Positions 29,715 through 39,404 are shown, numbered from the stretch's first letter. The stretch: DNA of 64,000 nt from Aureimonas sp. OT7 (GCF_014844055.1 NZ_CP062167.1:3509501-3573500), one strand, 5' to 3'. Notes: generated by a model not told the origin, from the letters alone. A program made the numbers and translations.

Positions 29715-31268
29715 CTACCGCTTCTGACGTAGGGGTGAGTTGGTTGCATCCGTTGCGTGGAGCAGCTCGTCCAAACGGCAGGCTGCGCGGTAGATTGCGC
29801 TCCTGGTGCCATTGTTCGCGCCCTCCCCGTCCATGCGCTCCAGACACGCGAGAACAATGGGCTTGAACTTCTCGACTTCTGTTGTTCCAGCCGGGAGGCC
29901 CATGATCGCGTTGGCGATGGGCAGAACCTCCGACGCATCCTTTGGCTCTACGACCACCCCTGATGTGAAACCTTCGAGTATTCGCGCCGGTCTCCCTAGG
30001 TGGACCTTGTGGGCACTCTCCTCCCTCCGCAACCGCTTCACGACCGCAGCCCGACTAGAGGGGAGAGAAGACACCCGCGCCATTAGATCATCTACGATGG
30101 CATCCACTTTGCGGTCCGCCTGCGCCACGTAGTACCACACGGGAAGCCACTTGCGCTGGCAGTGCGCCTGGGCGTGGATGTACTGCATCGGGTCATAGAC
30201 CTTCTCACTTTTGAGGAAGTTGCTGATGACGGCGTCTGGAGTGACGTTCTCCCGGATGATCCGAGCCCGTTCTTTTTCCAAGTCGGACACGGGCTCCACG
30301 TCGCCGATGAGCCGTAGCGCAGGAGCCCCTTTTACTTCGCTGAACTCCCCCTCCCGGATGAACTGGATGCTGGGCAGGAGGTCTTCGTCGATCACGAAGC
30401 TACCGCTTCTTCCAGTCACCTGCCCGGTATCAAGATCGACGGTGGCTGCTGCGCCCGATGCAATTTGGTTCATCCTTCGAGTGAACTCTGCGACTGCCCG
30501 CTGCTCCCGGTTGGCAATGATCTTCCTCAACTCACCCGGTTTAATGGACCGAGTTTCGCCCACGTACCGGTAGTAGATCGTCCCTTCTTTGAAGACGCCC
30601 CCACCAATGTTTTTAAGCGCGATGACCGGGGCGTTCTCGTGCTTCTCCACGTACAGCGCGCCGATAGTTTTCCCACCAATCGTCACGGAGGTCTTGGTGA
30701 CGTGCGGGACTGGATCGAGAGCCCCGGCAAGGCAACGGTTGATGTCTGCTGGATCGGTCTTGACGAAGTATTCTGCCGTTAGCCCATCGACCGATTGCGT
30801 CTTGTCGTTCACGCCAAACAAGACGTGTCCACCCTTGTTGTTCGCAAATCCAGCAATCGTCTTAATCACATCTGCAAATCGCTCCTCCGGCATGAGGCGG
30901 AAGTTCTGTTTGCACTCGGCTTGATCGGTCTCGCCCAGCCGCAAAGTCCAGACACCCTGGGTCTCCGTGAACATAGCAATGATGGTTTCAGGATCGGTTG
31001 GAGACGCTGGCCCCCTCGCCGCTCCTGTCAGTTGTCGAGACTGCCAGTTGGAAATGAAAGTGCCCAGTTCAGCCGGGGTAGCCACAGGAACTGCCGCGCC
31101 ATACTGACCCTGTTTGATCTGGGTGATGCGGCCAGTGCTGATCAGGCGGTCAGCGCGGTTAAAGTAGAAGTGCGCCTCGTCGTTCTTCATGCCCTTTGCG
31201 AGCATCGCCTTGATGAGGCCAATCTCCTCATCCGTGAGGGTCCTTTCGCGACCCTTCTTCTTTGCCAT
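29715..31268 (-). CDS. AlbA_2 (Schlafen-type) domain protein with N-terminal HTH
   Basis: In this 517-residue protein residues 1-60 (LTDEEIGLIKAMLAKGMKNDEAHFYFNRADRLISTGRITQIKQG) look like a DNA-binding helix-turn-helix. Residues about 110-245 form an AlbA_2 domain: QAECKQNFRL with the Glu, then VIKTIAGFANNKGGHVLFGVNDKT and GGGVFKEGTIYYRYVGETR. The rest is unassigned. AlbA_2 proteins are presumed nucleic-acid-binding; relatives occur in mobile islands and some defence loci, and Schlafens are RNases. The gene's codon use and GC look lower than its neighbours by eye. It stands alone before two tRNA genes, with a 7-bp inverted repeat just upstream of its start. Function is unknown; defence or regulation are both possible. 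Confidence 0.8.
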   Translation of the reverse strand: MAKKKGRERTLTDEEIGLIKAMLAKGMKNDEAHFYFNRADRLISTGRITQIKQGQYGAAVPVATPAELGTFISNWQSRQLTGAARGPASPTDPETIIAMFTETQGVWTLRLGETDQAECKQNFRLMPEERFADVIKTIAGFANNKGGHVLFGVNDKTQSVDGLTAEYFVKTDPADINRCLAGALDPVPHVTKTSVTIGGKTIGALYVEKHENAPVIALKNIGGGVFKEGTIYYRYVGETRSIKPGELRKIIANREQRAVAEFTRRMNQIASGAAATVDLDTGQVTGRSGSFVIDEDLLPSIQFIREGEFSEVKGAPALRLIGDVEPVSDLEKERARIIRENVTPDAVISNFLKSEKVYDPMQYIHAQAHCQRKWLPVWYYVAQADRKVDAIVDDLMARVSSLPSSRAAVVKRLRREESAHKVHLGRPARILEGFTSGVVVEPKDASEVLPIANAIMGLPAGTTEVEKFKPIVLACLERMDGEGANNGTRSAIYRAACRLDELLHATDATNSPLRQKR

Positions 31269-31285
31269 CTGCCCGCCCCTGGCCC

Positions 31286-31305
31286 AACATCCTTAATAGG
31301 ATGTT
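31286..31305. promoter_or_regulatory. Inverted repeat upstream of the AlbA_2 gene
   Basis: AACATCC (31286-31292) and GGATGTT (31299-31305) are perfect 7-base arms around TTAATA, 18 bases before the start codon. It may be an operator for the gene's own HTH domain. The remaining 250 bases to tRNA-Gln hold no recognisable gene. Confidence 0.5.
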
Positions 31306-31557
31306 TACCCTATTCATCAGCAGGTTCGGCAGTGGCCAATGAACAGAGCCCAACTATCCACAGCCCCTCGCCGGGGCATGTTCTAGCTGCGCGAGTGAAG
31401 AAAGAGTGTTCGATAAGGGAAGGATAGATCACCAGATGGGGGCTTATGCGGTGCAAATCACGATGCCGTACATCCGGGATACCAGTTTGGGCTACCAGAG
31501 CCGAACTCCACTCCCGCAGGTTATTGATTAACTGCATTTTAAGGAGCCAAGAAAGGA

Positions 31558-31632
31558 TGGCTGGGGCGCCTGGATTCGAACCAGGGAATGGCGGTACCAA
31601 AAACCGCTGCCTTACCGCTTGGCTACGCCCCA
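31558..31632 (-). tRNA. tRNA-Gln (UUG)
   Basis: On the minus strand the acceptor TGGGGCG pairs with CGCCCCA, the anticodon stem GCGGT/ACCGC encloses TTTTGGT (anticodon TTG), and the T loop GTTCGAATC is present. CCA is encoded at the 3' end. Confidence 0.97.
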
Positions 31633-31761
31633 CCGGCCGCTGTCGCAGCGTGGGGTCTATACCCTCTCGCGGACGGGCTGGCAATCCGGGACAGGAGGCC
31701 AAATTTTGCCGAAAGAACCGCTTGCGTGGCAGCCCCCTCCCGGCTATACGGACGGCGGTTT

Positions 31762-31838
31762 CGGAGTGTAGCGCAGCCTGGTAGCGCACCTCGTTCGGGA
31801 CGAGGGGGTCGCAGGTTCGAATCCTGCCACTCCGACCA
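31762..31838 (+). tRNA. tRNA-Pro (CGG)
   Basis: CGGAGTG pairs with CACTCCG, the anticodon stem CCTCG/CGAGG encloses TTCGGGA (anticodon CGG), and the T arm GTTCGAATC is present. CCA is encoded at 31836-31838. It is divergent from tRNA-Gln, 129 bases away. Confidence 0.97.
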
Positions 31839-31955
31839 GCAAGCTCCCTCACATCATCGATGCATTGTCCCAGCCCTTCGGGGCGGCAGCCCGCAGTCCG
31901 TTCGCGTCGTCGACAGGCCGGCCTGTCTCTGCCGAGATCTCCGGCAGGGCTCCGG

Positions 31956-34900
31956 CTAATGCGCGCGCTCGCGCCAGCCGAACCAGATCGCGTATAGCGT
32001 TGGCAGCACGATCAGCGTCAGTAGCGTCGCAACCAGCAGCCCGCCCATGATCGCAAAGGCCATCGGCCCCCAGAACACCGTCGGCGCAATCGGGATCATG
32101 CCGAGCACCGTCGACACGGTGGTCAACATGATCGGCCTGAATCGCGCGCTGCTGGCATCCATGACCGCTTCGGCTACGGCCTTGCCCGACCGTCTTTCGG
32201 TGTCGATCTGGCCGATGAGGATCACCGCGTTCTTGATGATCATTCCCATCAGCGCCAGGATGCCGAGAATGGCGACGAAGCCGAGCGGCTTGCCGGATAG
32301 CATCAAGGCGCCGACCACACCGATCAAGCCAAGCGGTGCGACGCTGAGCACCAGCGCAAGCCGCTGGAAGCTCTTCAATTGGAAGATCAGCACGGTGAAC
32401 ATGATGAGCAGCATCACCGGCACCACCGCGACGACCGATTCCTGCGACCTGGCGCTTTCCTCCACGGTGCCGCCCAGGTCGATATGGTAGGAGCGCGGCA
32501 AGGTGGCGGCCAGAGCCTCGACCTGTGGCGTCAACGCCGAAACCACGGTTTCGGGCAGCACGCCCGGCGTCACGTCGGCCTGGATGGTCAGGGTGGGTAC
32601 GCGGTCCCGCCGCCAGACAAGCGGATAGGACTGCTCATATTCGAAACTGGCGACCTGGCCCAGCGGCACCGTGCGCCCGCCGGGCAGCGGCAACGCCAGC
32701 ATACGCAGCGAGGCTAGCGATACGCGCTGCTCGTCCGTGGCGCGGGCAACCACATCGACGAGGTAAATATCGTCGCGCACCTGCGTCAGCGGCATGCCGG
32801 TGATGACCGTGTCGAGCACCGAGGAGATCGCCTGCGAGCTCAGGCCGAGACGCCGCGCCTCGTTCTGGTCGACACGAATGCGCACCTCCCGGGTCGGCTC
32901 GATCCAGTCGAAATTGACCATCTTGGTGTCGCTGTTGGCCGCCACGATCTCGGCCACATCGAAAGAGATGTCGCGCACCGTTTCGATATCCGGTCCGCTG
33001 ACGCGGTACTGGACCGGCCAGCCGACGGGCGGCCCCAGCTCGAGCGGGTAGACGCGGGCGACAAGGCTGGGAAACTCTTCGGCCAGAAGTGCCTCGAGCC
33101 GGACCTGCAGGCGCTCGCGCGCAGCCACATCCTTGGCCACCACCACCGCCTGGGCAAAGAAATCATTGGGAAGCTGCGCGTTGAGCGGCAGATAGAAGCG
33201 GATCGCACCGCGCCCCACATAGCTGCTCCACCGTTCCACGTCCGGATCGCCCCTGAGGGCATCGTCGAAGCGCCTTGCGACGCTTTCGCTGGCATGGATG
33301 GAGGCGCTTTGCGGCAGGCGAAGGTCGACGAGCAGTTCGGGCCGGTCGGAAGAGGGAAAGAACTGGCGCGGCACCAGCGGCAGCAGCAGCACCGCCCCGA
33401 AGAACATCGCCAGCGTCACGGCAATGGTCACCCATTTGAACCGTATGGCCTTCGACAGGAAGCCGCGATAGGCGCCGATCACCCTGCCCGGTTGCGATGT
33501 CCCGGTCCGCTTTGGCGCCTTTAGTATGAAAACGCCGAGCAGCGGTGCGAAAACCACCGCCACGAACCATGAGACGACCAGCGATATGCTCACCACGGCA
33601 AACAGCGAATAGGTGTATTCGCCCGCCGAACTCGCGGCAAAGCCGATGGGGACGAAACCGGCGATGGTGACCAGCGTTCCGGCCAGCATCGCGAAGGCAT
33701 AGGTGCGGAAGGCGAAGGTGGCGGCAGTGTGCTTGTCGTCGCCGGCTGCAAGCCGGTTCAGCATCGCATCGGTCGTCGTCATCGCGTCGTCGACCAGGAG
33801 GGCAAGAGCGATTATGAGCGCTCCCAGCGACACGCGCTGCATGTCGATACCGGCAATGTCCATCACGGAAAAGACGATGGCCAGCGTCAGCGGTATGGAC
33901 AGCGCCACCACCAGCCCCGGCCGCAGCCCCAGCGCGATGAAGCTGACGACCAGGATGATGGCGATCGCCTGGAACAGCGATGTCATGAAATCGGCGATCG
34001 CCAGTTCCACCGTCACCGCCTGGTCGGCCACCAGATGGGCCTCGATGCCGACGGGCAGTTCGGCGGTGATCTCGGCCATGCTGTCGGTGACGTTCTGCCC
34101 GAGCGCCAGTATGTCGCCGCCATCGCGCATGGCGATGGCCAGCCCGATCGCCTCGGTCCCGTTAACCCGGAACAAGGGTTGCGGCGGGTCGCTCTCGTCA
34201 CGCCGCACCACGGCGATATCGCTGAGGCGCAGCAGCCTGTTGCCGACGAAGAAGTCGACATTCCTGATATCGTCCTCGGTCTCGAACGAGCCGGAAACCT
34301 GCAATGCGAGGTTTTCATCGCCGGTGCGTATGGTGCCGGATGGGCGCACCACGTTCTGCGCCTGCAGCGCCGCGATCAGCGCCGTGCGGTCGACGCCCAG
34401 ATTCGCCAGTTGCTCCATCGAGAATTCGATGAAGATCTGCTCGTCCTGCGCGCCGATGATGTCGATCTTGGAGACGTCCGCCACATGCAGGAGCCTGGAT
34501 CTTGCATCTTCGACAAAGTCCCGAAGCTCGCGGGACGAGAAGCCATCGGCGGTAAAGCCGTAGATGATGCCGAACGTGTCGCCGAACTCGTCGTCGAAGC
34601 CCGGCCCGACGATACCCACGGGCAGCGTGTGGCGCATGTCGCCGACGCTCTTGCGCACATGGTACCAGGTGTCGTTCACCTCTGCGGGCGTCGCCTTGCC
34701 CTGCAGGTTGACGAAGATGGTCGTCAGCCCGGCGCTTGTGTAGCTGCGCAGGAAATCCAGCTGGGGCGTTTCCTGCAGCGTGCGCTCCAGCCGCTCGGTG
34801 ACCTGGGACAGCGTTTCCTGCACGCTGGCGCCCGGCCACGCCGCCTGCACCACCATGGTCTTGATGACGAAGCTCGGGTCCTCGTTGCGGCCCAGCGTAT

Positions 34901-34997
34901 TGTAGGACGCCAAACCGATGACCACCGCGATCATCATCAGATAGACGACGATCGAACGGTTCCGGAGCGCCCAGTCCGAAAGGTTGAATCCCCTCAT
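31956..34997 (-). CDS. RND-family multidrug efflux permease
   Basis: The 1013-residue, twelve-helix inner-membrane proton antiporter has two similar halves. The N-terminus MRGFNLSDWALRNRSIVVYLMMIAVV and the two large periplasmic loops are typical of the HAE/AcrB-like family. The proton-relay acids appear in helix 4 as LIIALALLVDDAMTTTDAML. The second half shows LGILALMGMIIKNAVILIGQID and the C-terminal PIAPTVFWGPMAFAIMGGLLVATLLTL. Its start overlaps the adaptor gene stop by 4 bases. With the adaptor and a TolC-type channel encoded elsewhere it would pump drugs, dyes or lipophilic compounds; the substrate is unknown. Confidence 0.95.
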   Translation of the reverse strand: MRGFNLSDWALRNRSIVVYLMMIAVVIGLASYNTLGRNEDPSFVIKTMVVQAAWPGASVQETLSQVTERLERTLQETPQLDFLRSYTSAGLTTIFVNLQGKATPAEVNDTWYHVRKSVGDMRHTLPVGIVGPGFDDEFGDTFGIIYGFTADGFSSRELRDFVEDARSRLLHVADVSKIDIIGAQDEQIFIEFSMEQLANLGVDRTALIAALQAQNVVRPSGTIRTGDENLALQVSGSFETEDDIRNVDFFVGNRLLRLSDIAVVRRDESDPPQPLFRVNGTEAIGLAIAMRDGGDILALGQNVTDSMAEITAELPVGIEAHLVADQAVTVELAIADFMTSLFQAIAIILVVSFIALGLRPGLVVALSIPLTLAIVFSVMDIAGIDMQRVSLGALIIALALLVDDAMTTTDAMLNRLAAGDDKHTAATFAFRTYAFAMLAGTLVTIAGFVPIGFAASSAGEYTYSLFAVVSISLVVSWFVAVVFAPLLGVFILKAPKRTGTSQPGRVIGAYRGFLSKAIRFKWVTIAVTLAMFFGAVLLLPLVPRQFFPSSDRPELLVDLRLPQSASIHASESVARRFDDALRGDPDVERWSSYVGRGAIRFYLPLNAQLPNDFFAQAVVVAKDVAARERLQVRLEALLAEEFPSLVARVYPLELGPPVGWPVQYRVSGPDIETVRDISFDVAEIVAANSDTKMVNFDWIEPTREVRIRVDQNEARRLGLSSQAISSVLDTVITGMPLTQVRDDIYLVDVVARATDEQRVSLASLRMLALPLPGGRTVPLGQVASFEYEQSYPLVWRRDRVPTLTIQADVTPGVLPETVVSALTPQVEALAATLPRSYHIDLGGTVEESARSQESVVAVVPVMLLIMFTVLIFQLKSFQRLALVLSVAPLGLIGVVGALMLSGKPLGFVAILGILALMGMIIKNAVILIGQIDTERRSGKAVAEAVMDASSARFRPIMLTTVSTVLGMIPIAPTVFWGPMAFAIMGGLLVATLLTLIVLPTLYAIWFGWRERAH

Positions 34998-36103
34998 TGC
35001 TGCGAACCGAGCAGCCGGACGACCTGCCCGGGGTGCAGCGCCTGCACGCCGGCCGTGACGACGATCTCACCGAGGTCGAGCCCCTGCGCCACCGTCACGA
35101 ATGCCGGGTCGAAACCAGCGATCTCGACATTGCGGAGCGCTACCGCGTTGCTGGCCGGATCGACCACCCAGACGGCGGGGGCGTTGTCGACGCGCGTCAG
35201 CGCGGATGCCGGCAGGCTGATCGCCGAGGCGCTCTCCGCGGTGACGCTGCCGGTCACGCTGGCGCCCAGCCGCATCGCCGCGGGCGGGTCTATCAGGCCG
35301 ACGCGCACGGCAAAGGTACGCGTGACGGGATCGGCCTGTGGCGCAACCTCGCGGACACGGCCCAGTGCCGAAACCGCATTGTCGTCCGTCAGGCTGACGG
35401 TGACTTCTGGGTCCGCGGGCAGGTTGCGCAGCAGCTGCGCGGGAACGTCGAACACCGCGTCCTGCCCGTTCTGCCGGGCGATCTGCAGGATCATCCGGCC
35501 GGCCTGCACCACTTCGCCCGGCTCGGCGCCGCGCGCCGTGACGACCCCGGCCGTGTCCGCCTTCAGCTCGGTGAAGGCAACCTGATCATGAGCAATTTTC
35601 AGCCGCGCCGTCGCGTCGTCCACCTGCGAGGTCGCCGTCTGCAGGGCCTGTTGCGCCTGGTCGTGAAGGGCGCGCGTGGTGAACCCCCTGTCCAGCAGTT
35701 GCCGCTGGCGCTCGAAGGCGTTGCGCGCCGTGCGGAGTTGCCCCTCGGCCGCCGCCAGCGCCGCCTGGGCCGAACTGAGCGCGTTCAATTCGTTCTGCGG
35801 GTCAAGCCGCGCAACCACCTGCCCCGGCGTCACCGCGTCGCCCACATTGACGGAACGCTCGACCATGCGGCCGGCAATACGAAAGGCCAATGCCGCCTCG
35901 TTGCGGGCCTCGACCCGGCCCGACAGCACGATCGGGTCCATGCTCCGGCTCATTGCAACCTGCACGGTCCGGACCGGACGGGGCGCCGCGGCCTGCGGCT
36001 CTTCGTCGCCACTGCACCCCGTCAACAGCAGCGTGGCCAGCACCACAGGCAGAACATGCGATAGGTTCAACCGGTCGCAAGAGTGTTCCTTGTAGGCGTT
36101 CAC
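34994..36103 (-). CDS. RND efflux periplasmic adaptor (membrane fusion) lipoprotein
   Basis: The 369-residue product has a lipoprotein signal ending LLLTGC (Cys about 30). It has the order of membrane fusion proteins: a first barrel-sandwich half (VRTVQVAMSRSMDPIVLSGRVEARNEAALAFRIAGRMVERSVNVGDAVTPGQVVARLDP), a helical hairpin (about 105-170, ALAAAEGQLRTARNAFERQRQLLDRG), the second half (FTELKADTAGVVTARGAEPGEVVQAG) and beta-barrel domains. It bridges the RND pump and the outer membrane channel. No regulator gene is adjacent. Confidence 0.93.
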   Translation of the reverse strand: MNAYKEHSCDRLNLSHVLPVVLATLLLTGCSGDEEPQAAAPRPVRTVQVAMSRSMDPIVLSGRVEARNEAALAFRIAGRMVERSVNVGDAVTPGQVVARLDPQNELNALSSAQAALAAAEGQLRTARNAFERQRQLLDRGFTTRALHDQAQQALQTATSQVDDATARLKIAHDQVAFTELKADTAGVVTARGAEPGEVVQAGRMILQIARQNGQDAVFDVPAQLLRNLPADPEVTVSLTDDNAVSALGRVREVAPQADPVTRTFAVRVGLIDPPAAMRLGASVTGSVTAESASAISLPASALTRVDNAPAVWVVDPASNAVALRNVEIAGFDPAFVTVAQGLDLGEIVVTAGVQALHPGQVVRLLGSQQ

Positions 36104-36158
36104 CGCTCTTCCCCCTCTTTGCGAGCATCAACCTGGCTGGGACGTGACAGCCATGCAG

Positions 36159-36632
36159 TCATTGTTTGTTACGGTTGATGGACAGATAAAAAACCAGCGG
36201 CACGAGCACGAGCCCGATCGCCGCACCAAGGTGCAGTATGTCTCTGTTGCCGTCCCATGCGACGGCCTCCTTGAGAAACAGAACCGACAGTACAGCGATG
36301 ACAACACTGACGAGATGATCCTTGAGATCATCGAGGTTACTGATGATCAACCACTTCGGCAGGGGGGCCTTATCATCGACAAACAAGCTGTAGAGCCCAA
36401 TGGAGATGATATAGACGGCGATGGAGATCAGAAAGACATCGACTGCCTCGATCACCTGGATCGCCAGCAGTTTCGTGTCACCGGAATGCCCCCCAAGGAA
36501 CTCCGACATCCGGAATGCCGTCATGATGATGCTGACGCTCTGATGAAGCATCAGGAACAGAGAGCAGCCAAGCGTTATGATAACCGGAATGATCAACATG
36601 TAACGACTTGCCGCGAAGACTTTCCGGATCAA
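36159..36632 (-). CDS. UPF0114 (YqhA-like) membrane protein
   Basis: From TTG at 36632 the product is 157 residues, close to E. coli YqhA (164). This start has an excellent AGGAGGGG site 6 bases upstream and places the conserved (A)ASRY...LIIPVI segment at the right distance from the N-terminus. An ATG at 36734 in the same frame would overlap the previous gene and add unrelated residues. Three or four membrane segments are present, with the family block GLYSLFVDDKAPLPKWLIISNLDDLKDHLVSVVIAVLSVLFLK. The role is unknown; it is probably cotranscribed with the GntP-type permease upstream. Confidence 0.85.
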   Translation of the reverse strand: MIRKVFAASRYMLIIPVIITLGCSLFLMLHQSVSIIMTAFRMSEFLGGHSGDTKLLAIQVIEAVDVFLISIAVYIISIGLYSLFVDDKAPLPKWLIISNLDDLKDHLVSVVIAVLSVLFLKEAVAWDGNRDILHLGAAIGLVLVPLVFYLSINRNKQ

Positions 36633-36708
36633 TGAGCGCCCCTCCTGAAACTCCATGAGCCATGTCGCTGACGTAGACGAGGCCATCCACGGCCCCGTCG
36701 CGCCATGG

Positions 36709-38154
36709 TCAGAATGACCCGACATATGTCCCAAGAAGAAGAACCACGATCAACGAGATCACGACGCCGACGATGACGGTCATGACCATGTCCTTGTAAC
36801 TTTCGGCGTGCGTCAGCCTGCTGATCTGCAGCAGCATCAGCACGGTGCCGTTATGCGGAAGGGCATCCAGTGTTCCCGCGCTGATCACCGTTATTCGGTG
36901 CATCAGGGCCGGGTCGATACCGTATGTCGCAGCCAGCTCCAGGAAGTGGTCGCCCAGTGCGGCCAGCGCGATGGCCGAGCCGCCAGAGGCCGTACCCGTA
37001 AGGGCGGCAAGCGTGTTCATGGCGACCGTCAGTGAAATCAACGGGCCACCCGGGATCGACAGAACCGCATCCCGAACGGCAGTGAAGGCCGGCAGGGCGG
37101 CGACGACGGCCCCGAAGCCGACGAGGCTGGCGATGGTCAGCATCGGCAGTGCAGCGGAATTGGCGCCCGCGTCGAGACTTTCCCGAATATTAGGCAGTCG
37201 ACGGAAGTTCAGGATGATGACGGTCAGGTTGGCGGCCGCCAGGGCCACGATGACCGCCCATACACCACCGACGGCTGCGAAGCTGGTGGCGCCCCATTGC
37301 GGTTCGGCTAGAAAGGCGAAGTCCAGGCGGGGAAGCACCACCAAAGCCATCAGGAAATTCACGATGATGACAACGGCGAGCGGCATGGCCGCAGCGATGA
37401 AGGGTGGCTCCGCATCCGCCCTTTTCCCGTGCTCCAGCTCTGCCGGATCGAATTCGCCGGAGGCGCTTGCCCGCTCGCGCAGCTTTTCGTCGATCGGTGC
37501 CGGTGTTTCGACAACGACGCCGAAGCCTTCGCCCGCACGGCGTGCCGCGGCTTCCGCGCGTGCCAGCCACCACAGGCCGAAGGCCAATGTAATCAACGAA
37601 GCGATGATGCCGATACCGGGCGCGGCGAAGGTCGTGGTGCCGAAATAGGGCATGGGGATCGCGTTGTTGACCGAGGGCGTTCCGGGCAGAGCCGTCATGG
37701 TGAAGGTGAAAGCACCCAGCCCGATGGTGGCCGGCATAAGCCGGCGCGGAATATCGGCCGCCTCGAACATGCGCTGCGCCATCGGCACGAGAACGAAGAA
37801 CGCAACGAAAACGCTGACGCCGCCATAGGTTACGACGGCCGATGCCAGAACCACCGACAGGATCGTTCTTTTCGTTCCCAGGCGGCGGGTCAGGAAATTG
37901 GCGATGGATGCAATCGAACCGCTGTCGTCCATGAGCTTCCCGAACAGGCCGCCCAGCAGGAAGATCGGAAACCATTGCGCCACGAAGCGCGCAACTCCCG
38001 GCATGAAGGTTTGTGTCCAATGCGGAAGGGCCGGCTCGCCGGCCAGCAAGGCCGCCGTCAGGCCAGCCGCCGGGGCCACCAGAAGGACGCTCCACCCGCG
38101 ATATGCGAACCATATCAACAACGCCAGGGCGACAAGGATACCGATCAATCCCAC
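36709..38154 (-). CDS. GntP-family organic acid permease
   Basis: This 481-residue protein has about twelve membrane segments. Features are MGLIGILVALALLIWFAYRGWSVL, GGLFGKLMDDSGSIASIANFL, RLMPATIGLGAFTFTMTALPGTPSVNNAIPMPYF, TGTASGGSAIALAALGDHF and HRITVISAGTLDALPHNGTVLMLLQISRLTH. These match the gluconate/citrate-type GntP or ArsB-NhaD superfamily; such proteins import gluconate, hydroxybutyrate or related acids. The substrate cannot be told from sequence. It lies 74 bases after the urea transporter gene on the same strand, though no functional link is evident. Confidence 0.85.
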   Translation of the reverse strand: MGLIGILVALALLIWFAYRGWSVLLVAPAAGLTAALLAGEPALPHWTQTFMPGVARFVAQWFPIFLLGGLFGKLMDDSGSIASIANFLTRRLGTKRTILSVVLASAVVTYGGVSVFVAFFVLVPMAQRMFEAADIPRRLMPATIGLGAFTFTMTALPGTPSVNNAIPMPYFGTTTFAAPGIGIIASLITLAFGLWWLARAEAAARRAGEGFGVVVETPAPIDEKLRERASASGEFDPAELEHGKRADAEPPFIAAAMPLAVVIIVNFLMALVVLPRLDFAFLAEPQWGATSFAAVGGVWAVIVALAAANLTVIILNFRRLPNIRESLDAGANSAALPMLTIASLVGFGAVVAALPAFTAVRDAVLSIPGGPLISLTVAMNTLAALTGTASGGSAIALAALGDHFLELAATYGIDPALMHRITVISAGTLDALPHNGTVLMLLQISRLTHAESYKDMVMTVIVGVVISLIVVLLLGTYVGSF

Positions 38155-38228
38155 GGTTGAAACTCCACTTCCAAATCATGCAATCGACGCCGGACGGCCG
38201 GCGCGATCCAGATCATCCACCGGGTGCG

Positions 38229-39275
38229 TCAGCCACGTTCAGGGCCAGAAGCACCGAGACGATAGCGCTGCGTGTTGGCCTCCGGCGTTATCGCATCTGC
38301 CGGCGCAACCGGCCGAAGGGCGCCGAAGCCATGCGCCCCGATGAGCATGAGCCAGGTGACGAGAACGAAAGCCGAGGTCAGCACAGGCATTCCAATCGGT
38401 TCGAGGAAGATCGCGACGGACGCCCAAAGCCAGGTCGTCAGCACGATCCCGAAGAGTGTGTACAGAAAGCTTTGCCAGGTCAGCACAAGAAAGAAGCCGC
38501 CGAGGGCAATGGCCGTCAGGGCGGCATTGTAGCCGAACAGGCCGTCGCGGATCGCCCCTTCCGGCCCCCCGAACACCACGGCCACCAATGCGGCGAAGGC
38601 AGCGCCCAGAAGGGCCATTGCCGCACTGATGCGGGAATTGACGGCAATTCCTGCCAGGATCAGATAACCCGCTATCCAGTTGTCCTGGAAGAATATCTGA
38701 CCGATCGCATTGCCTATTCCCATGTACCAGGTCGGCAGGACGTAGACGGCCGTGGCGACATAATCGTCTGGCGAAACCGGCTTCGATAAGGGCCCCGCCT
38801 CGATATTGGAGAATTTGAGGACGGCGAACAGGAAGAGCCAGCCCACAAGAACGAAGGGCATCGTCAGCGCGGCCACCTTGTAGGGTTGCAGGATGGAGCC
38901 GATGGCCGAAAACACGACACTGGTCATGGCCGCCGCGAAGATGATGTAGACCAGCATATGAGCCGACGGAATTGCACCGGTGCGAAAGTCCGCGCTCGTG
39001 AAGGCAACGAGAGACAGGCCGACAAGAGCGCCGTTGAAGCCGTAAAGGCCGTTTTCGATCAGCCCGTCGTCTGCCTTGAGCACTCTCGCGGTCGCGGTGG
39101 CGACGACCGCGCCGAGAAGGCAGATCACGCCGTAGATCCAGGAATTGAAGAAAAGGGCGGCCAGGATGATGAGCCCGGACACTGGGTTGTTCTGGAAGAC
39201 GACCTGGCCGATCCCGCGGAGGACATGGTCGCCGAAAGCGGCAACCGGATTACCCGGAACCCATCGCGTTTGCAT
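38229..39275 (-). CDS. Urea transporter (UT family)
   Basis: The 348-residue membrane protein is built of two similar halves, each with the urea channel repeat: GIGQVVFQNNPVSGLIILAALFFNSW...GFNGALVGLSL in the first and AIGQIFFQDNWIAGYLILAGIAVNSR...GYNAALTAIALGG in the second. UT-family channels let urea pass down its gradient into the cell. The start at 39275 has a perfect GGAGGAG site 7 bases before it. It follows ureC by 129 bases on the same strand, so it supplies the urease. A 10-bp inverted repeat lies in that gap. Confidence 0.93.
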   Translation of the reverse strand: MQTRWVPGNPVAAFGDHVLRGIGQVVFQNNPVSGLIILAALFFNSWIYGVICLLGAVVATATARVLKADDGLIENGLYGFNGALVGLSLVAFTSADFRTGAIPSAHMLVYIIFAAAMTSVVFSAIGSILQPYKVAALTMPFVLVGWLFLFAVLKFSNIEAGPLSKPVSPDDYVATAVYVLPTWYMGIGNAIGQIFFQDNWIAGYLILAGIAVNSRISAAMALLGAAFAALVAVVFGGPEGAIRDGLFGYNAALTAIALGGFFLVLTWQSFLYTLFGIVLTTWLWASVAIFLEPIGMPVLTSAFVLVTWLMLIGAHGFGALRPVAPADAITPEANTQRYRLGASGPERG

Positions 39276-39306
39276 CCGGCAACTCCTCCACCACCACGCT
39301 CGGGAT

Positions 39307-39343
39307 GAGTCGGCATCGCGACGCACGCTCGCCATGCCGACTC
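39307..39343. other. 10-bp inverted repeat between ureC and the urea transporter
   Basis: GAGTCGGCAT (39307-39316) and ATGCCGACTC (39334-39343) are perfectly complementary around a 17-base loop. There is no T-run on the minus strand. It lies 31 bases before the transporter ATG and could be an intercistronic RNA processing or stability element. Confidence 0.5.
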
Positions 39344-39404
39344 GATCTGGCTCGTTCTGCCGCGTTGTCCAACGCCGAAACGATTCCGCTTCGGCTGGAG
39401 ATGC

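Noticed and set aside
31269..31557. A 181-codon minus-strand frame covering the tRNA-Gln region (31310-31852).
   Set aside because: It runs through both tRNA genes and has no protein features.
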